Counted from the stretch's first letter, positions 32,152 through 42,803 are shown. The stretch: DNA of 64,000 nt from Actinomycetospora soli (GCF_021026295.1 NZ_JAJNDA010000004.1:1-64000); one strand, 5' to 3'. Notes: generated by a model from the sequence alone, not told the origin. Program-made: numbers and translations.

Positions 32152-33858
32152 TCACCCACCCGGTCGACGCGGCGCTCGGCCGGTCGCCGTCGTCGGCAGC
32201 GCCGACCGGCACCGGGCGACCAGGTCGTCCAGCAGGCGCGCGGTCCACGGCGTCCAGGCGCCCGGGGCGGTGCCGCGGGCGTCCGCCTCGGCCAGGGCGC
32301 GGAGGAGCCCGAGCAGGACGGCGTCGCCGTCGAGGACGTCGAGGACCCGGCGGACGGTGGCGGGGTCCTCCGGGTCGCGACGGCGGGCCGTGCGGGGCAG
32401 GAGGTCCTGGTGGCGCACGGTCGCCGCGAGGGTCGCGACGTCGTCGCACGGCAACCCCAGCCGACGGCCGACGTGTCCCGCGACCTCGGCGCCCACGCGG
32501 GCGGGGTGCTCCGCGCGGCCCCGGCCGAGGTCGTGCACCAGGGCGGCGAGGAGCAGCAGGTCGGGGCGGTCCGTCCGGTCCCCGGTCGCCGCGTGCCGGG
32601 TCACCTCGAGCAGGTGGCGCCCCACGGTCCGCGCGTGTCGCGGGTCCGCGGGCGGGAGGTCGCGCACGGCGCCCCACTCGGGCAGCAGCCGCCCCCAGAG
32701 GCCGGCCCGGTCGAGCGCCTCGACGACGTCGACGAGCCCCTCACCCGCCCCCAGCAACGTGAGGAGCTCCGCGCGGGCCGCGTCCGGCCACGGGGCGCGC
32801 AGCTCGGGCGCGGCCTCGGCGAGGCGGCGCAGCGCGGACGGCGACATCGGCAGGCCTCCGCGGGCCGCGGCGGACGCCAGACGCAGGACGAGCACGGGGT
32901 CGCGCGCGACGCTCGCGCCGCGGGCGAGCGTGACCTCGCCCGCGTGCACGACGAGGCCCGTCCCGAGCTCCGGCCGACCCGACGACCGGGGGCGGTGCCG
33001 CCGGGGGCGCAGGGCGGCCTCGACGGCCGTCACGACGGTGCGTGCGGCGCCACCGATCGTGCGCAGGAGGCCGTGGTGGTCGGTGGGGCCGTGGGGGTCG
33101 AGGAGGTTCCCGACGTCGTCGACCCGCAGGACGTCGCGCGCGCACCCGGCGTGGCGGTGCAGCTCGGTGCGCAGGTCGAGCAGCACCCGGCGGGCCGCGC
33201 GGACCTCGGCCGACGGCGGGTCCGCGGCCCCGGCGACGACCAGGGCGTCGAGCACCGCCAGGTCGCGCAGCCCGCCCCGCCCGTCGCGCAGGTCCGGCTC
33301 GACGCGGTGGGCGACGTCCCCGGCGCGGTCCCAGCGGGCGTGGGTGAGCACCGCGAGCGCGTCCGTGCGGGCGGGCGCCGACGCGCGCCAGGCCCGCCGC
33401 GCCGTCGCGGCGAGCCGGTCGGCGAGGTCGGCCTCCCCGGCCACGAGGCGGGCGTCCAGGAGGCCGAGCGCCGTGGGGAGGTCCGCGAGGGACGCCTGGA
33501 CCGCCCCGCCCACCGTGGCGGTGCGGAGGCCGGGCCGCAGCGCCGCCGCGAGGCGGGTCGCGTCGGCGGGGTCGATCCGGTCGGCGTCGTACAGGAGCAG
33601 CAGGTCGGGCACCGACCAGGGTGCGAGCTCCCGACGGCCGAGGGCGCCGAGCGCGACGAGGGCCCGGCCCGGCCCGACGCCGAGCGCCGCGGCGCGGGTC
33701 GTGAGCCAGAGGTCGTGGAGGTCGACGAGCGCCGCGCGCAGGGCCGGGGCCGCGAGGCGGCGCGCGCCGGCCGGGGGTGCGAGGAGGGCGGCGCGGGCCC
33801 GGAGCAGGTCGGTCGCGGGGTCGTCGGGAGGGATCGGGGTCGGCCCGGCTCCGGCCAT
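32152..33858 (-). CDS. short GlnD-like PII uridylyl/adenylyltransferase lacking ACT domains
   Basis: A 568-residue protein in the place of glnD after glnK. It has the GlnD order: a nucleotidyltransferase domain with GALGRRELAPWSVPDLLLL, the GlnD signature EPDLRDGRGGLRDLAVLDAL (residues 187-206), then an HD domain with LLAALVHDLGRGRAEHP (His442-Asp443). Two anomalies: the catalytic S-D-x-D of the transferase is S-V-P-D here (Asp replaced by Val83), and the protein ends after HD with no ACT domains, which sense glutamine. Typical GlnD is 750-900 residues. Start ATG 33858, 80 bp after glnK. It may be a PII-deadenylylating enzyme only, or inactive. Confidence 0.85.
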   Translation of the reverse strand: MAGAGPTPIPPDDPATDLLRARAALLAPPAGARRLAAPALRAALVDLHDLWLTTRAAALGVGPGRALVALGALGRRELAPWSVPDLLLLYDADRIDPADATRLAAALRPGLRTATVGGAVQASLADLPTALGLLDARLVAGEADLADRLAATARRAWRASAPARTDALAVLTHARWDRAGDVAHRVEPDLRDGRGGLRDLAVLDALVVAGAADPPSAEVRAARRVLLDLRTELHRHAGCARDVLRVDDVGNLLDPHGPTDHHGLLRTIGGAARTVVTAVEAALRPRRHRPRSSGRPELGTGLVVHAGEVTLARGASVARDPVLVLRLASAAARGGLPMSPSALRRLAEAAPELRAPWPDAARAELLTLLGAGEGLVDVVEALDRAGLWGRLLPEWGAVRDLPPADPRHARTVGRHLLEVTRHAATGDRTDRPDLLLLAALVHDLGRGRAEHPARVGAEVAGHVGRRLGLPCDDVATLAATVRHQDLLPRTARRRDPEDPATVRRVLDVLDGDAVLLGLLRALAEADARGTAPGAWTPWTARLLDDLVARCRSALPTTATGRAPRRPGG

Positions 33859-33937
33859 CCGGTCCTCTCGTCGGTGCGGGGCGACGGCCGCGGCACCGGA
33901 CCCGTCGTCGTACCGACGGATCCGGTGCCGGGGAGGG

Positions 33938-35603
<1,666 letters not shown>

Positions 35604-35660
35604 GACCGGCGGCTTCCCTTCCCTAGCCGGACAATCCGGCCGGAACGGTCTCGTCGGCAT

Positions 35661-35698
35661 GTTTCGGGTGGCCGCACGCGCGGAGTCGGGAGCGTTAC
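35661..35698 (-). promoter_or_regulatory. possible GlnR-type nitrogen-regulator box
   Basis: On the minus strand GTAAC (35698-35694) and GAAAC (35665-35661) are exactly 33 bp start to start, which is three 11-bp turns, as in the a1 and b2 half-sites of a GlnR double box (GTnAC-N6-GAAAC twice). The b1 position reads GACTC (3/5); the a2 position is poor. It is about 60 bp upstream of amt. Confidence 0.45.
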
Positions 35699-35778
35699 GT
35701 CGTGCCCGGACGCGTGACGACCTGGTGACGCCGCCGACCCCGGGTGTCGGCGGCACCCGTCGTCGGGCAGTCCCCGCC

Positions 35779-36498
35779 GTGCCCCCGACCCATCCCGACA
35801 GCCTCGACGGTCCCCGCCGCGTCCTGCGGTGGGCGGCCGGCATGGGCCTCATGACCGTCAGCTACCTGCGCGACCGGCACCTGGTGGTGCGCTCCGAGGA
35901 GCCCGGCGGCGACGCCGACCTGCCCGCGGACGTCCCGGCCGATCTCGTCGACGACCGCGTGCAGCCCCAGGAGCACGGCCGCGGCCCGCTGTTCCACCGG
36001 CGGTTCACGGTGCTCGTCGACGGCGCGACGACCGACGCCGCGGGCCTCATGTCGGTGGTGCGCGGCGACCTGGAACGGTTGCTGCCGAAGGAGGTCGCGG
36101 CGGTGACCCCGCACGGCGACGGCACGACGCCGGAGCCGGGCGACGAGTTCGTGGTGCGGATGCCCGGCCCCTGGGACGGACCGGTGCGCGTGATCGTCAG
36201 CGACGACACCCACCTGCGGCTCACCACGCTCGCCGGGCACCTCGAGGCCGGTCAGATCGAGTTCCGGGCCGACGACACCGCCGAGGGGCTGCGGTTCACG
36301 ATCGAGACCTGGGCGCGGCCCGGGACGGCGCTGGTGAACCTGCTGTTCACGCACCTGCGCGTGGCCAAGGAGATGCAGCTGTTCATGTGGGTGCGGGCGT
36401 GCCTCGCGGCGACGCGGATCGCGGGCGGACGCCCGCACGGCCACGTGCACGCGCACACCCGGCGGGTGCGGGCTTCGGAGGGCCGCGGGGCGGCGTGA
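35779..36498 (+). CDS. hypothetical protein, SRPBCC/DUF-like (about 239 aa)
   Basis: A protein of about 239 residues if started at GTG 35779; ATG 35842 or 35851 would shorten it by 21-24. An N-terminal hydrophobic helix (VLRWAAGMGLMTVSYLRDR) is followed by a soluble alpha/beta part: PLFHRRFTVLVDGATTDAAGLMSVVRGDL, PGDEFVVRMPGPWDGPVRVIVSDDTHLRLTTLAGHLEAGQIEFRA, RFTIETWARPGTALVNLLFTHLRVAKEMQLFMWV. The last stretch (FTIETWARPG..., KEMQL-MW) is like actinobacterial DUF1990-neighbour or START-fold proteins. It is 18 bp before ilvD. Confidence 0.65.
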   Translation: MPPTHPDSLDGPRRVLRWAAGMGLMTVSYLRDRHLVVRSEEPGGDADLPADVPADLVDDRVQPQEHGRGPLFHRRFTVLVDGATTDAAGLMSVVRGDLERLLPKEVAAVTPHGDGTTPEPGDEFVVRMPGPWDGPVRVIVSDDTHLRLTTLAGHLEAGQIEFRADDTAEGLRFTIETWARPGTALVNLLFTHLRVAKEMQLFMWVRACLAATRIAGGRPHGHVHAHTRRVRASEGRGAA

Positions 36499-36516
36499 GG
36501 GACTAGCGTCCCTCCC

Positions 36517-38214
36517 ATGACGGAGGCCACCACCCAGCACGACGTCAAGCCGCGCAGCCGCGACGTCACCGACGGGCTCGAGCGGGCCGCCGCACGCGGC
36601 ATGCTCCGCGCCGTCGGCATGACCGACGACGACTTCTCGAAGCCGCAGATCGGCGTCGCCTCGTCCTGGAACGAGATCACGCCGTGCAACCTCTCGCTCG
36701 ACCGCCTGGCCGACGCCTCGAAGCAGGGCGTGCACGCCGCGGGCGGCTACCCGATGGAGTTCGGCACCATCTCGGTGTCCGACGGCATCTCCATGGGCCA
36801 CGAGGGCATGCACTACTCGCTGGTCTCGCGCGAGATCATCGCCGACTCGGTGGAGACGGTGGTCCAGGCCGAGCGGCTCGACGGGACGATCCTGCTGGCC
36901 GGCTGCGACAAGTCGCTGCCCGGGATGCTCATGGCCGCCGCGCGCCTCGACCTGGCGTCGGTGTTCATCTACGCCGGCTCGATCGCCCCGGGCTACGTCG
37001 ACGGCAAGGAGGTGTCGATCATCGACGCCTTCGAGGCGGTCGGCGCGTGCGCCCGCGGGCTGATCACCCGCGAGAAGGTCGACGAGATCGAGCGCGCCAT
37101 CTGCCCCGGTGAGGGCGCCTGCGGCGGCATGTACACCGCGAACACGATGGCCTCCGCCGCCGAGGCGATGGGGATGTCGCTGCCCGGCTCCGCCTCCCCG
37201 CCCTCGGCCGACCGGCGCCGCGACGGGTTCGCCCGCGCCTCCGGCGAGGCGGTCGTCGGGATGCTGCAGCGCGGCCACACCGCACGCGACATCATCACGC
37301 GCGAGTCGCTGGAGAACGCGATCGCCGTGGTCATGGCGTTCGGCGGGTCGACCAACGCCGTCCTGCACCTGCTCGCGATCGCCCGCGAGGCCGAGGTGCC
37401 GCTGACCCTCGACGACTTCAACCGCATCGGCGACCGGGTCCCGCACCTCGCCGACGTCAAGCCGTTCGGCCGCTGGATGATGAACACGGTCGACCGGGTC
37501 GGGGGCGTGCCCGTCGTCATGAAGGCGCTGCTCGACGCCGGCCTCATCCACGGCGACTGCCTGACGGTGACCGGCCGGACCGTGGCCGAGAACCTCGAGG
37601 CGCTGGAGCCGGCCGGGCTCGACGGCGAGATCCTGCGGCCGCTGTCGGACCCGATCCACCCCACCGGCGGGCTGACGATCCTGCGCGGGTCACTCGCGCC
37701 CGACGGGGCGGTGGTGAAGTCGGCGGGCTTCGACTCCGCGTCCTTCGAGGGCACCGCGCGGGTGTTCGACGGCGAGGCCGGGGCGATGGACGCGGTGTCG
37801 ACGGACGCACTGAACCCGGGCGACGTCGTCGTCATCCGGCAGGAGGGCCCGCGGGGCGGGCCGGGGATGCGCGAGATGCTCGCGGTCACTGGCGCCATCA
37901 AGGGCGCGGGGCTCGGCAAGGACGTGCTGCTGCTGACCGACGGCCGCTTCTCCGGCGGGACGACGGGCCTGTGCGTGGGTCACGTGGCGCCGGAGGCCGA
38001 CCACGGCGGGCCGATCGCGTTCGTCCGGGAGGGCGACCGCATCCGGCTCGACCTCGCGGCGCGGACGCTCGACCTGCTCGTGTCCGACGAGGAGATGGCG
38101 GCGCGCCGCGAGGGCTGGACCGCTCCCCCGCCGAAGCACCGCACCGGCGTGCTCGGCAAGTACTCGCGCCTCGTCGGGTCCGCCGCCGAGGGTGCGGTGG
38201 TGGGCTTCGACTGA
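36517..38214 (+). CDS. ilvD: dihydroxy-acid dehydratase
   Basis: A 565-residue IlvD that dehydrates 2,3-dihydroxy-isovalerate and -methylvalerate in branched-chain amino-acid synthesis. Iron-sulfur ligands: [22 protein letters not shown] and [16 protein letters not shown]. Further family stretches [27 protein letters not shown], and [23 protein letters not shown] near the end. ATG 36517. No ilvB/N/C nearby: it is a stand-alone copy, usual in actinobacteria. Confidence 0.97.
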   Translation: MTEATTQHDVKPRSRDVTDGLERAAARGMLRAVGMTDDDFSKPQIGVASSWNEITPCNLSLDRLADASKQGVHAAGGYPMEFGTISVSDGISMGHEGMHYSLVSREIIADSVETVVQAERLDGTILLAGCDKSLPGMLMAAARLDLASVFIYAGSIAPGYVDGKEVSIIDAFEAVGACARGLITREKVDEIERAICPGEGACGGMYTANTMASAAEAMGMSLPGSASPPSADRRRDGFARASGEAVVGMLQRGHTARDIITRESLENAIAVVMAFGGSTNAVLHLLAIAREAEVPLTLDDFNRIGDRVPHLADVKPFGRWMMNTVDRVGGVPVVMKALLDAGLIHGDCLTVTGRTVAENLEALEPAGLDGEILRPLSDPIHPTGGLTILRGSLAPDGAVVKSAGFDSASFEGTARVFDGEAGAMDAVSTDALNPGDVVVIRQEGPRGGPGMREMLAVTGAIKGAGLGKDVLLLTDGRFSGGTTGLCVGHVAPEADHGGPIAFVREGDRIRLDLAARTLDLLVSDEEMAARREGWTAPPPKHRTGVLGKYSRLVGSAAEGAVVGFD

Positions 38215-38224
38215 CGCAGTCCCG

Positions 38225-38273
38225 ACGGCGGGTCGGCGCCGGCGACCCGGCCCGACCCGGCCCGACCCGCCGT
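38225..38273. terminator. possible hairpin terminator
   Basis: ACGGCGGGTCGG (38225-38236) pairs perfectly with CCGACCCGCCGT (38262-38273) around a GC-rich 25-base loop that repeats CCCGA. It lies directly after the ilvD stop, between convergent genes. Confidence 0.6.
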
Positions 38274-38300
38274 GGGGCGGCACGGCGGCCGTGCGTCCGC

Positions 38301-38609
38301 TCAGGTCGCCCCGGCCGGGGGCCCGGGCGTGCTCGGGCGGGCCACCTCCCGGGCGGCGGTGGCACCGGCCACCAGGTGCTGCGCGACGGCGTGCATGCCG
38401 TGCTCGGCGCTGCCCGTCGGCACGCCCGCCGGGTCGACCTGGTGCAGCAGATCGACCAGCGCGTCCAGCAGCCGGCCCACCTCCCCCGCGACCGCGGGGA
38501 GCCCGTCGTCGGGAACGGCCCCGGAGAGTCCCTCGGCGCGTCCCCCGATGCGCAGCGCCTCGCCTGCCTCGCGCAGGGCGGTGACCGCGGTCGTCTGCGT
38601 GTCGCTCAT
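38301..38609 (-). CDS. small helical hypothetical protein (102 aa)
   Basis: A 102-residue helical protein: TTAVTALREAGEALRIGGRAEGL, AVAGEVGRLLDALVDLLHQVDPAG, HGMHAVAQHLVAGATAAREVA. The repeated spacing of Leu/Val and Ala suggests a short helical bundle. ATG at 38609; a longer GTG at 38627 is in frame. No ribosome site or family recognised. It is 22 bp after the membrane protein gene on the same strand and likely its last cistron. Confidence 0.65.
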   Translation of the reverse strand: MSDTQTTAVTALREAGEALRIGGRAEGLSGAVPDDGLPAVAGEVGRLLDALVDLLHQVDPAGVPTGSAEHGMHAVAQHLVAGATAAREVARPSTPGPPAGAT

Positions 38610-38631
38610 ACGGACCGAGTGTTCCACGACG

Positions 38632-39771
38632 TCACGTGGCCGCGTCGACCTGCGCGTTGGGTTCCTCGTCGTCGATGAGCGCCCGACGCTGCTGCTCCCG
38701 CGTGCTGTACGCGGCCTGGCGCACCGCCTCCGGACTGGTCAGGCCGGACCCGAGCGCTCCCGCGACGATGCCCATCGACCCCGAGAGCACGCCGAGCCGC
38801 AGGTACACCGGGAGCACCTCGGGCCAGCCGTCGGGCCCGGGCAGCAGCGACGGCGGGATGACCAGGAGCGCGGCCGCCGTCGTCAGGACGACCAGCAGCG
38901 CGGCCATGCACGCCACCCCCACCCCGATGGTCGCGGTGGTGGCGGCGTTGAACAGGGCCGCCTCCGGTCGGTACCGCCGGGCGGCGGCGCGCTCCCACAG
39001 GCCGTTGTCGACGACGAGCCACGCCGCCATCGCCGTCACCGCGAGGACGGCGACCACGCTGAGGCGCGGCACGGACAGGGCGGCCGCGAGCTGCCAGATG
39101 TTGGAGTAGAAGACCCCGAACGCGGCCCCGGCGGACGCGGCGGCGAGCGCCGGGGAGAGCGAGGGCACGAGCCGCCACGGCCGGTTCGCCCGCACGAGAC
39201 CGCCGAGCAGGCGCAGCGTGCCGCGCGTGCCCTGCAGCGCCAGGTGCGAGTCGATCCCCGGCTCCTCGGAGGCGACCCGGACGACGGGTGGCGCCACCCG
39301 CAGGCGCCGCGCCGCGCTCGCCGGCCGGGCGGCGGGGTGCCCGACCAGCCCCTCGACGAGGTCGACGACGGCCCGGCGCAGCCGGATCTGCAGCCGGAAC
39401 GCGCCGAGCGCCGGCAGGGACACGAGCGCGACGCACTCGTCGGAGCCGTAGTCGGAGACCAGCGGCTGGGTCCCCGCCCGGCGCGGGAGGTCCGTGACGA
39501 GGACGACCACGTCCCAGTTGTGGTCGCGCCGCAGCGCCGCGCCGCGCCGCAGCATCGGCAGCAGGCCCTCGGAGTCGAGCCCGACGGGCCCGGACGCGGT
39601 CTCCACCCGCCACCGGTGGTCCGGGAGGGCGGAGCCGAGGGTGGCCGGGAGGTCGGCGGCGACGCGGTCGACGAGGTCCGTGGCGAGGCCGGGGTCGGCG
39701 AGCAGGCCGACCACGAGCTGCGGGGCGGCCGGCTCGTCGGGGGCGGTGGGCTCGTCGGGAGGGGAGGTCAC
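38632..39771 (-). CDS. conserved membrane protein with large N-domain
   Basis: A protein of about 379 residues from GTG 39771 (GGAG eight bases ahead). The first 175 residues are soluble alpha/beta (PQLVVGLLADPGLATDLVDRVAADLP, NWDVVVLVTDLPRRAGTQPLVSDYGSDECVALVSLPALG, LRRAVVDLVEGLVG). Then four or five membrane segments (AAASAGAAFGVFYSNIWQLAAA, VVAVLAVTAMAAWLVVDN, ATTATIGVGVACMAALLVVLTTAAALLVIPPSLL, LGVLSGSMGIVAGALGSGL). Such proteins are annotated as hypothetical in actinobacteria. It is the upstream member of the pair with the 102-residue protein. Confidence 0.72.
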   Translation of the reverse strand: MTSPPDEPTAPDEPAAPQLVVGLLADPGLATDLVDRVAADLPATLGSALPDHRWRVETASGPVGLDSEGLLPMLRRGAALRRDHNWDVVVLVTDLPRRAGTQPLVSDYGSDECVALVSLPALGAFRLQIRLRRAVVDLVEGLVGHPAARPASAARRLRVAPPVVRVASEEPGIDSHLALQGTRGTLRLLGGLVRANRPWRLVPSLSPALAAASAGAAFGVFYSNIWQLAAALSVPRLSVVAVLAVTAMAAWLVVDNGLWERAAARRYRPEAALFNAATTATIGVGVACMAALLVVLTTAAALLVIPPSLLPGPDGWPEVLPVYLRLGVLSGSMGIVAGALGSGLTSPEAVRQAAYSTREQQRRALIDDEEPNAQVDAAT

Positions 39772-39892
39772 GCGGGGCTCCGGGAAGGACGCTGGGCCGG
39801 AGGACGGGCCCGCGTCGACTCCACGGGCGGGACCCGACGGGGTCCGGCGGGCGGTGTGCCCGTCCGCGCGGCGGCGGCACACGCCTCCGTCC

Positions 39893-39918
39893 GTGTGAGC
39901 GGGCGCACGTCCGGGTAG
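39893..39918 (+). promoter_or_regulatory. putative general-stress sigma promoter, leaderless
   Basis: GTGT (39893-39896), 16 bp, GGGTAG (39913-39918). A GTG start for the downstream frame is at 39925, six bases away. Confidence 0.45.
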
Positions 39919-39924
39919 CACCCG

Positions 39925-40284
39925 GTGTCGGTTGACGCCACCCAGCCGTCGGACTGCGAGACCCGACGACAGGAGTCACCCAGGTCGACCGACCACGTCA
40001 CCGTGCCCCGCGCGCCCGGCTCCGGCCCGGCGCGCCGCGCGATCGTCCACGCGAGCGAGACCGCCGTCCACCTGCTGACGACCGGTCATCCCGACCACGT
40101 CGGCGAGGACCGGACCCTGCTGGCCGCGCTGTCGCACGCACGGGCGGCCGCCGAGTCCGGCGAGGACGGCACCGACGGCCACGCCGCCGCGATCCTGCGC
40201 ACGGCCAGTGCGCACGTCGCCGCGGGCGCGGTCGAGGACGCGTTCCTCGCGCTCGACCACGTCCGGAGCCTGTTCCCGCGCTAG
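39925..40284 (+). CDS. small helical hypothetical protein (up to 119 aa)
   Basis: A frame of up to 119 residues whose second half is a helix-turn-helix bundle: ARRAIVHASETAVHLLTTGHPDHVGEDRTLLAALSHARAAAESGED, then HAAAILRTASAHVAAGAVEDAFLALDHVRSLFPR. GTG 39925 is suggested by the GGGTAG promoter six bases upstream; a later GTG at 40003 removes the disordered first 26 residues. No known family. It may be stress-induced, judging only from its promoter. Confidence 0.55.
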   Translation: MSVDATQPSDCETRRQESPRSTDHVTVPRAPGSGPARRAIVHASETAVHLLTTGHPDHVGEDRTLLAALSHARAAAESGEDGTDGHAAAILRTASAHVAAGAVEDAFLALDHVRSLFPR

Positions 40285-40290
40285 GGGTGG

Positions 40291-40306
40291 GTGGGGCGGC
40301 CCCCAC
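40291..40306. terminator. short hairpin terminator
   Basis: GTGGGG (40291-40296), CGGC loop, CCCCAC (40301-40306). Between the convergent small genes at 39925 and 40319. Confidence 0.5.
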
Positions 40307-40318
40307 GGCTGGGGTTGG

Positions 40319-40582
40319 TCAACCGCGGAGACCTCCGGGGGCGACGGGCCCGGGCCCGTCGCGGCCGTGCCCGCGGATACCCGACGTCCGCTCGGACGCA
40401 CACGGTCGATCGACTCGGGGCCGCTCCGTCCGGCGTCGGACGGTCTCGTTCCAGGTCCGGGCGTCGACGGGCGGGCCGGCCGGAGCGGACCGACCGCAGA
40501 TGGCCTCCCGCCAGTCCTCGGGCGGCGGGGCGATCACGTCGCGACGCGGGCGGACGGGGCGGGCCTGCTCCTCGGACGCCAT
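40319..40582 (-). CDS. small hypothetical protein (87 aa), uncertain
   Basis: An 87-residue frame beginning [20 protein letters not shown], then [20 protein letters not shown] and a basic, Ser-rich end. The ATG at 40582 has an excellent ribosome site (GGGAGGTCCC) and the first half has high-GC third positions. Against it: low hydrophobicity, no family recognised. The 5' end abuts the nucleotidyltransferase gene region (40709), read divergently. Confidence 0.4.
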   Translation of the reverse strand: MASEEQARPVRPRRDVIAPPPEDWREAICGRSAPAGPPVDARTWNETVRRRTERPRVDRPCASERTSGIRGHGRDGPGPVAPGGLRG

Positions 40583-40674
40583 GGGACCTCCCGGACGACG
40601 GGTCGGGTCGGCGTCGGGGCGTGAGCCGGATGCGGTCCCACGGCACCAGAGACCGGCGGCCCGGGTCAACCCCG

Positions 40675-40700
40675 GTTCCGCGGCCCGGGGGGTCGGGTAC
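40675..40700 (+). promoter_or_regulatory. putative general-stress sigma promoter, leaderless
   Basis: GTTCC (40675-40679), 15 bp, GGGTAC (40695-40700). The ATG of the nucleotidyltransferase follows after 8 nt. Confidence 0.5.
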
Positions 40701-40708
40701 CGACCGGC

Positions 40709-41278
40709 ATGGACGCGAGGACGGCCCGGCGCGAGGCGCTCAAGCGGGTCGCCGCGGCCCTGCGCCGGGGCGCGGTGCCGTTCGCCCTGGCGGGCGGCTA
40801 CGCCGCATGGGTGCACGGCGCCCCGGAGCCGGAGCACGACGTCGACCTGATCGTCGCCGCCGCCGACCGCGACGCCGCGCTCGCCGCCGTCGCCGTCGCC
40901 GCGGCCGGCCTCGTCGCCGAGGAACCGCCCGAGGACTGGCTGGTCAAGGTGCCGTTCGAGGGCGCCGTGGTCGACGTGCTGCACCGGTGGTCCGGGCACG
41001 ACATCGGCCCCGAGCAGCTCGCCCGCGCCGTCGAGCGCGAGGTCCTGTCCGTGCGGATGCCGGTCAGCGACATCACCGACGTGCTGGTCGGGAAGCTCTG
41101 CGCGCTCACCGAGCAGCGCTGCGACCTCGGCACCGTCCTGCCCGCCGCGCGCGCCGTGCGCGAGCAGATCGACTGGGACCGGGTGGTCGCCGAGACCGCC
41201 GGGAACGACGTGGCCGCCGCGTGCCTGCACCTGCTGGCACGCCTCGGCGTCATGCCGGCGGACGCCCCAGCGCCGTGA
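40709..41278 (+). CDS. minimal nucleotidyltransferase (MNT-like)
   Basis: A 189-residue protein with the polymerase-beta nucleotidyltransferase motif: [24 protein letters not shown], giving G29-G30 and the D44-x-D46 pair. [29 protein letters not shown] resembles the 'DUF6036' branch. May transfer a nucleotide to a small protein or antibiotic, as MNT antitoxins do, but there is no HEPN-toxin partner. Its stop overlaps the convergent otsA 3' end by 29 bp (41250-41278). The start has no ribosome site, in line with a leaderless promoter. Confidence 0.82.
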   Translation: MDARTARREALKRVAAALRRGAVPFALAGGYAAWVHGAPEPEHDVDLIVAAADRDAALAAVAVAAAGLVAEEPPEDWLVKVPFEGAVVDVLHRWSGHDIGPEQLARAVEREVLSVRMPVSDITDVLVGKLCALTEQRCDLGTVLPAARAVREQIDWDRVVAETAGNDVAAACLHLLARLGVMPADAPAP

Positions 41279-42686
41279 GGAACGCCTCCGACCAGCGCGC
41301 CACGTCGTGCTCGGCGACCTGCGCGGCGAGCTCCGCGACCCGTCGTCGGGAATCCTCCGAGCCGAGCCCGGCGACCGCGTCGGCGATGGCGGCGGCCACG
41401 CCGTCGAGGTCGTGCGGGTTGACCAGGCGCGCCGCGGTCAGCTCCTCGGCGGCGCCGGTGAACTCGGAGAGGACGAGGTCGCCGGAGTCGTCGGTCCGGG
41501 TGGCGACGAACTCCTTCGCGACGAGGTTCATGCCGTCGCGCAGCGGGGTCACCAGCGCGACGTCGGCGGCGAGGTAGAGCGCCGCCAGCTCGTCGGGCGG
41601 CAGCGAGCGGTGCACGTAGTGGATCGCGGGCCGGCCGATGCCCGCGTGGTCGCCGTTGATCCGTCCGACCGTGCGCTCGACCCGCTCCCGGGTCCGGCGG
41701 TAGGCGTCCACCCGCTCGCGGCTGGGTGTCGCGACCTGCACCAGCACGGTCGTGGCCGGGTCCAGACGCCCGCCGTCGAGGAGCTCGCCGTACGCGTCGA
41801 GCCGCACCTCGATGCCCTTGGTGTAGTCGAGGCGGTCGACCCCGAGCAGCACCGTCGCCGGGTCGCCGAGCTCGGCGCGCAGGGCCCGGGCGCGCTCGGC
41901 GGTCGCGGGGTCGGCGCCACGGCGGGCGAAGGCGGCGCTGTCGATGGAGATCGGGAACGCCCCGACCCGCGTGGTCCGCCCGTCGAGGCGGATCTCCCCG
42001 TCCGCGCGGCGCAGCCCGATCGGGGCGTCGTCGACCTCGGCCGCGCACAGCCGCTGCGCGAGCCACCGGAAGTTCGCCGCCCCGCCCGGGGTGTGGAACC
42101 CGACGAGGTCGGCGCCCAGCAGGCCCTCGACCACCTCGCGGCGCCACGGCAGCTGCAGGAACAGCTCGACCGGCGGGAACGGGATGTGCAGGAAGAACCC
42201 GATGCACAGGTCCGGCCGCAGCTCGCGCAGCATCCGCGGCACGAGCTGGAGCTGGTAGTCCTGCACCCACACCGTCGCGCCCGGCGCGGCCACCTCCGCC
42301 GCCGCCTCCGCGAAGCGCCGGTTGACCGCCCGGTGGGTCTCCCACCGGTCGCGGTCGTACACGGGGGCGACGACGAGGTCGTGGTAGAGCGGCCACAACG
42401 TCGCGTTCGCGGCCCCCTCGTAGTGCGCGGCGATCTCGTCGGCGTCCAGCGGGACGGCGTGCAGCGTCACGTCCTCCCCGACGGTGTCGTCGGCGAACGG
42501 CTCCGGCGCGGCGTCCGGCACCCCGGGCCACCCGACCCAGGCCGCCCGCTGCCCGGCGAGCGCCGGGGCGAGCGCGCTCACCAGCCCGCCCGGGGAGGCC
42601 TGCCAGTGCTGCCCGCCGTCGTCGTCGGTCACGAGGTCCACGGGCAGGCGGTTGGCGACGACGACGAATCCGACGGTCTCCGGCAT
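41250..42686 (-). CDS. otsA: trehalose-6-phosphate synthase
   Basis: A 478-residue GT20 enzyme that joins UDP- or GDP-glucose to glucose-6-phosphate. [12 protein letters not shown] at the start, [13 protein letters not shown] (the GG loop), [54 protein letters not shown] with Arg and Lys for the phosphates, and [16 protein letters not shown]. No phosphatase (otsB) domain. ATG 42686 lies 9 nt after a GGGTAG -10 (42696-42701). Trehalose protects against desiccation and heat, and otsA is a classic stress-sigma target. Confidence 0.97.
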   Translation of the reverse strand: MPETVGFVVVANRLPVDLVTDDDGGQHWQASPGGLVSALAPALAGQRAAWVGWPGVPDAAPEPFADDTVGEDVTLHAVPLDADEIAAHYEGAANATLWPLYHDLVVAPVYDRDRWETHRAVNRRFAEAAAEVAAPGATVWVQDYQLQLVPRMLRELRPDLCIGFFLHIPFPPVELFLQLPWRREVVEGLLGADLVGFHTPGGAANFRWLAQRLCAAEVDDAPIGLRRADGEIRLDGRTTRVGAFPISIDSAAFARRGADPATAERARALRAELGDPATVLLGVDRLDYTKGIEVRLDAYGELLDGGRLDPATTVLVQVATPSRERVDAYRRTRERVERTVGRINGDHAGIGRPAIHYVHRSLPPDELAALYLAADVALVTPLRDGMNLVAKEFVATRTDDSGDLVLSEFTGAAEELTAARLVNPHDLDGVAAAIADAVAGLGSEDSRRRVAELAAQVAEHDVARWSEAFLTALGRPPA

Positions 42687-42695
42687 GGCGGCCGT

Positions 42696-42722
42696 CTACC
42701 CGTCGTCCCCGGCGCGGTGAAC
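42696..42722 (-). promoter_or_regulatory. putative general-stress sigma promoter, leaderless (otsA)
   Basis: Minus strand GTTC (42722-42719), 17 bp, GGGTAG (42701-42696); the ATG follows 9 nt later. Confidence 0.55.
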
Positions 42723-42803
42723 GTGTGGCGGACCCGGTCCGACGGCTACTCTGCTCCGCCCGGTTGACCACGCAGCCACCCCCTTCCCACGACAGGCGGT
42801 GCT

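Noticed and set aside
32142..32155. 14-bp palindrome GTGAGCCGGCTCAC as an operator
   Set aside because: It contains the GlnD-like stop codon and lies downstream of the gene; most likely part of a weak terminator or chance.
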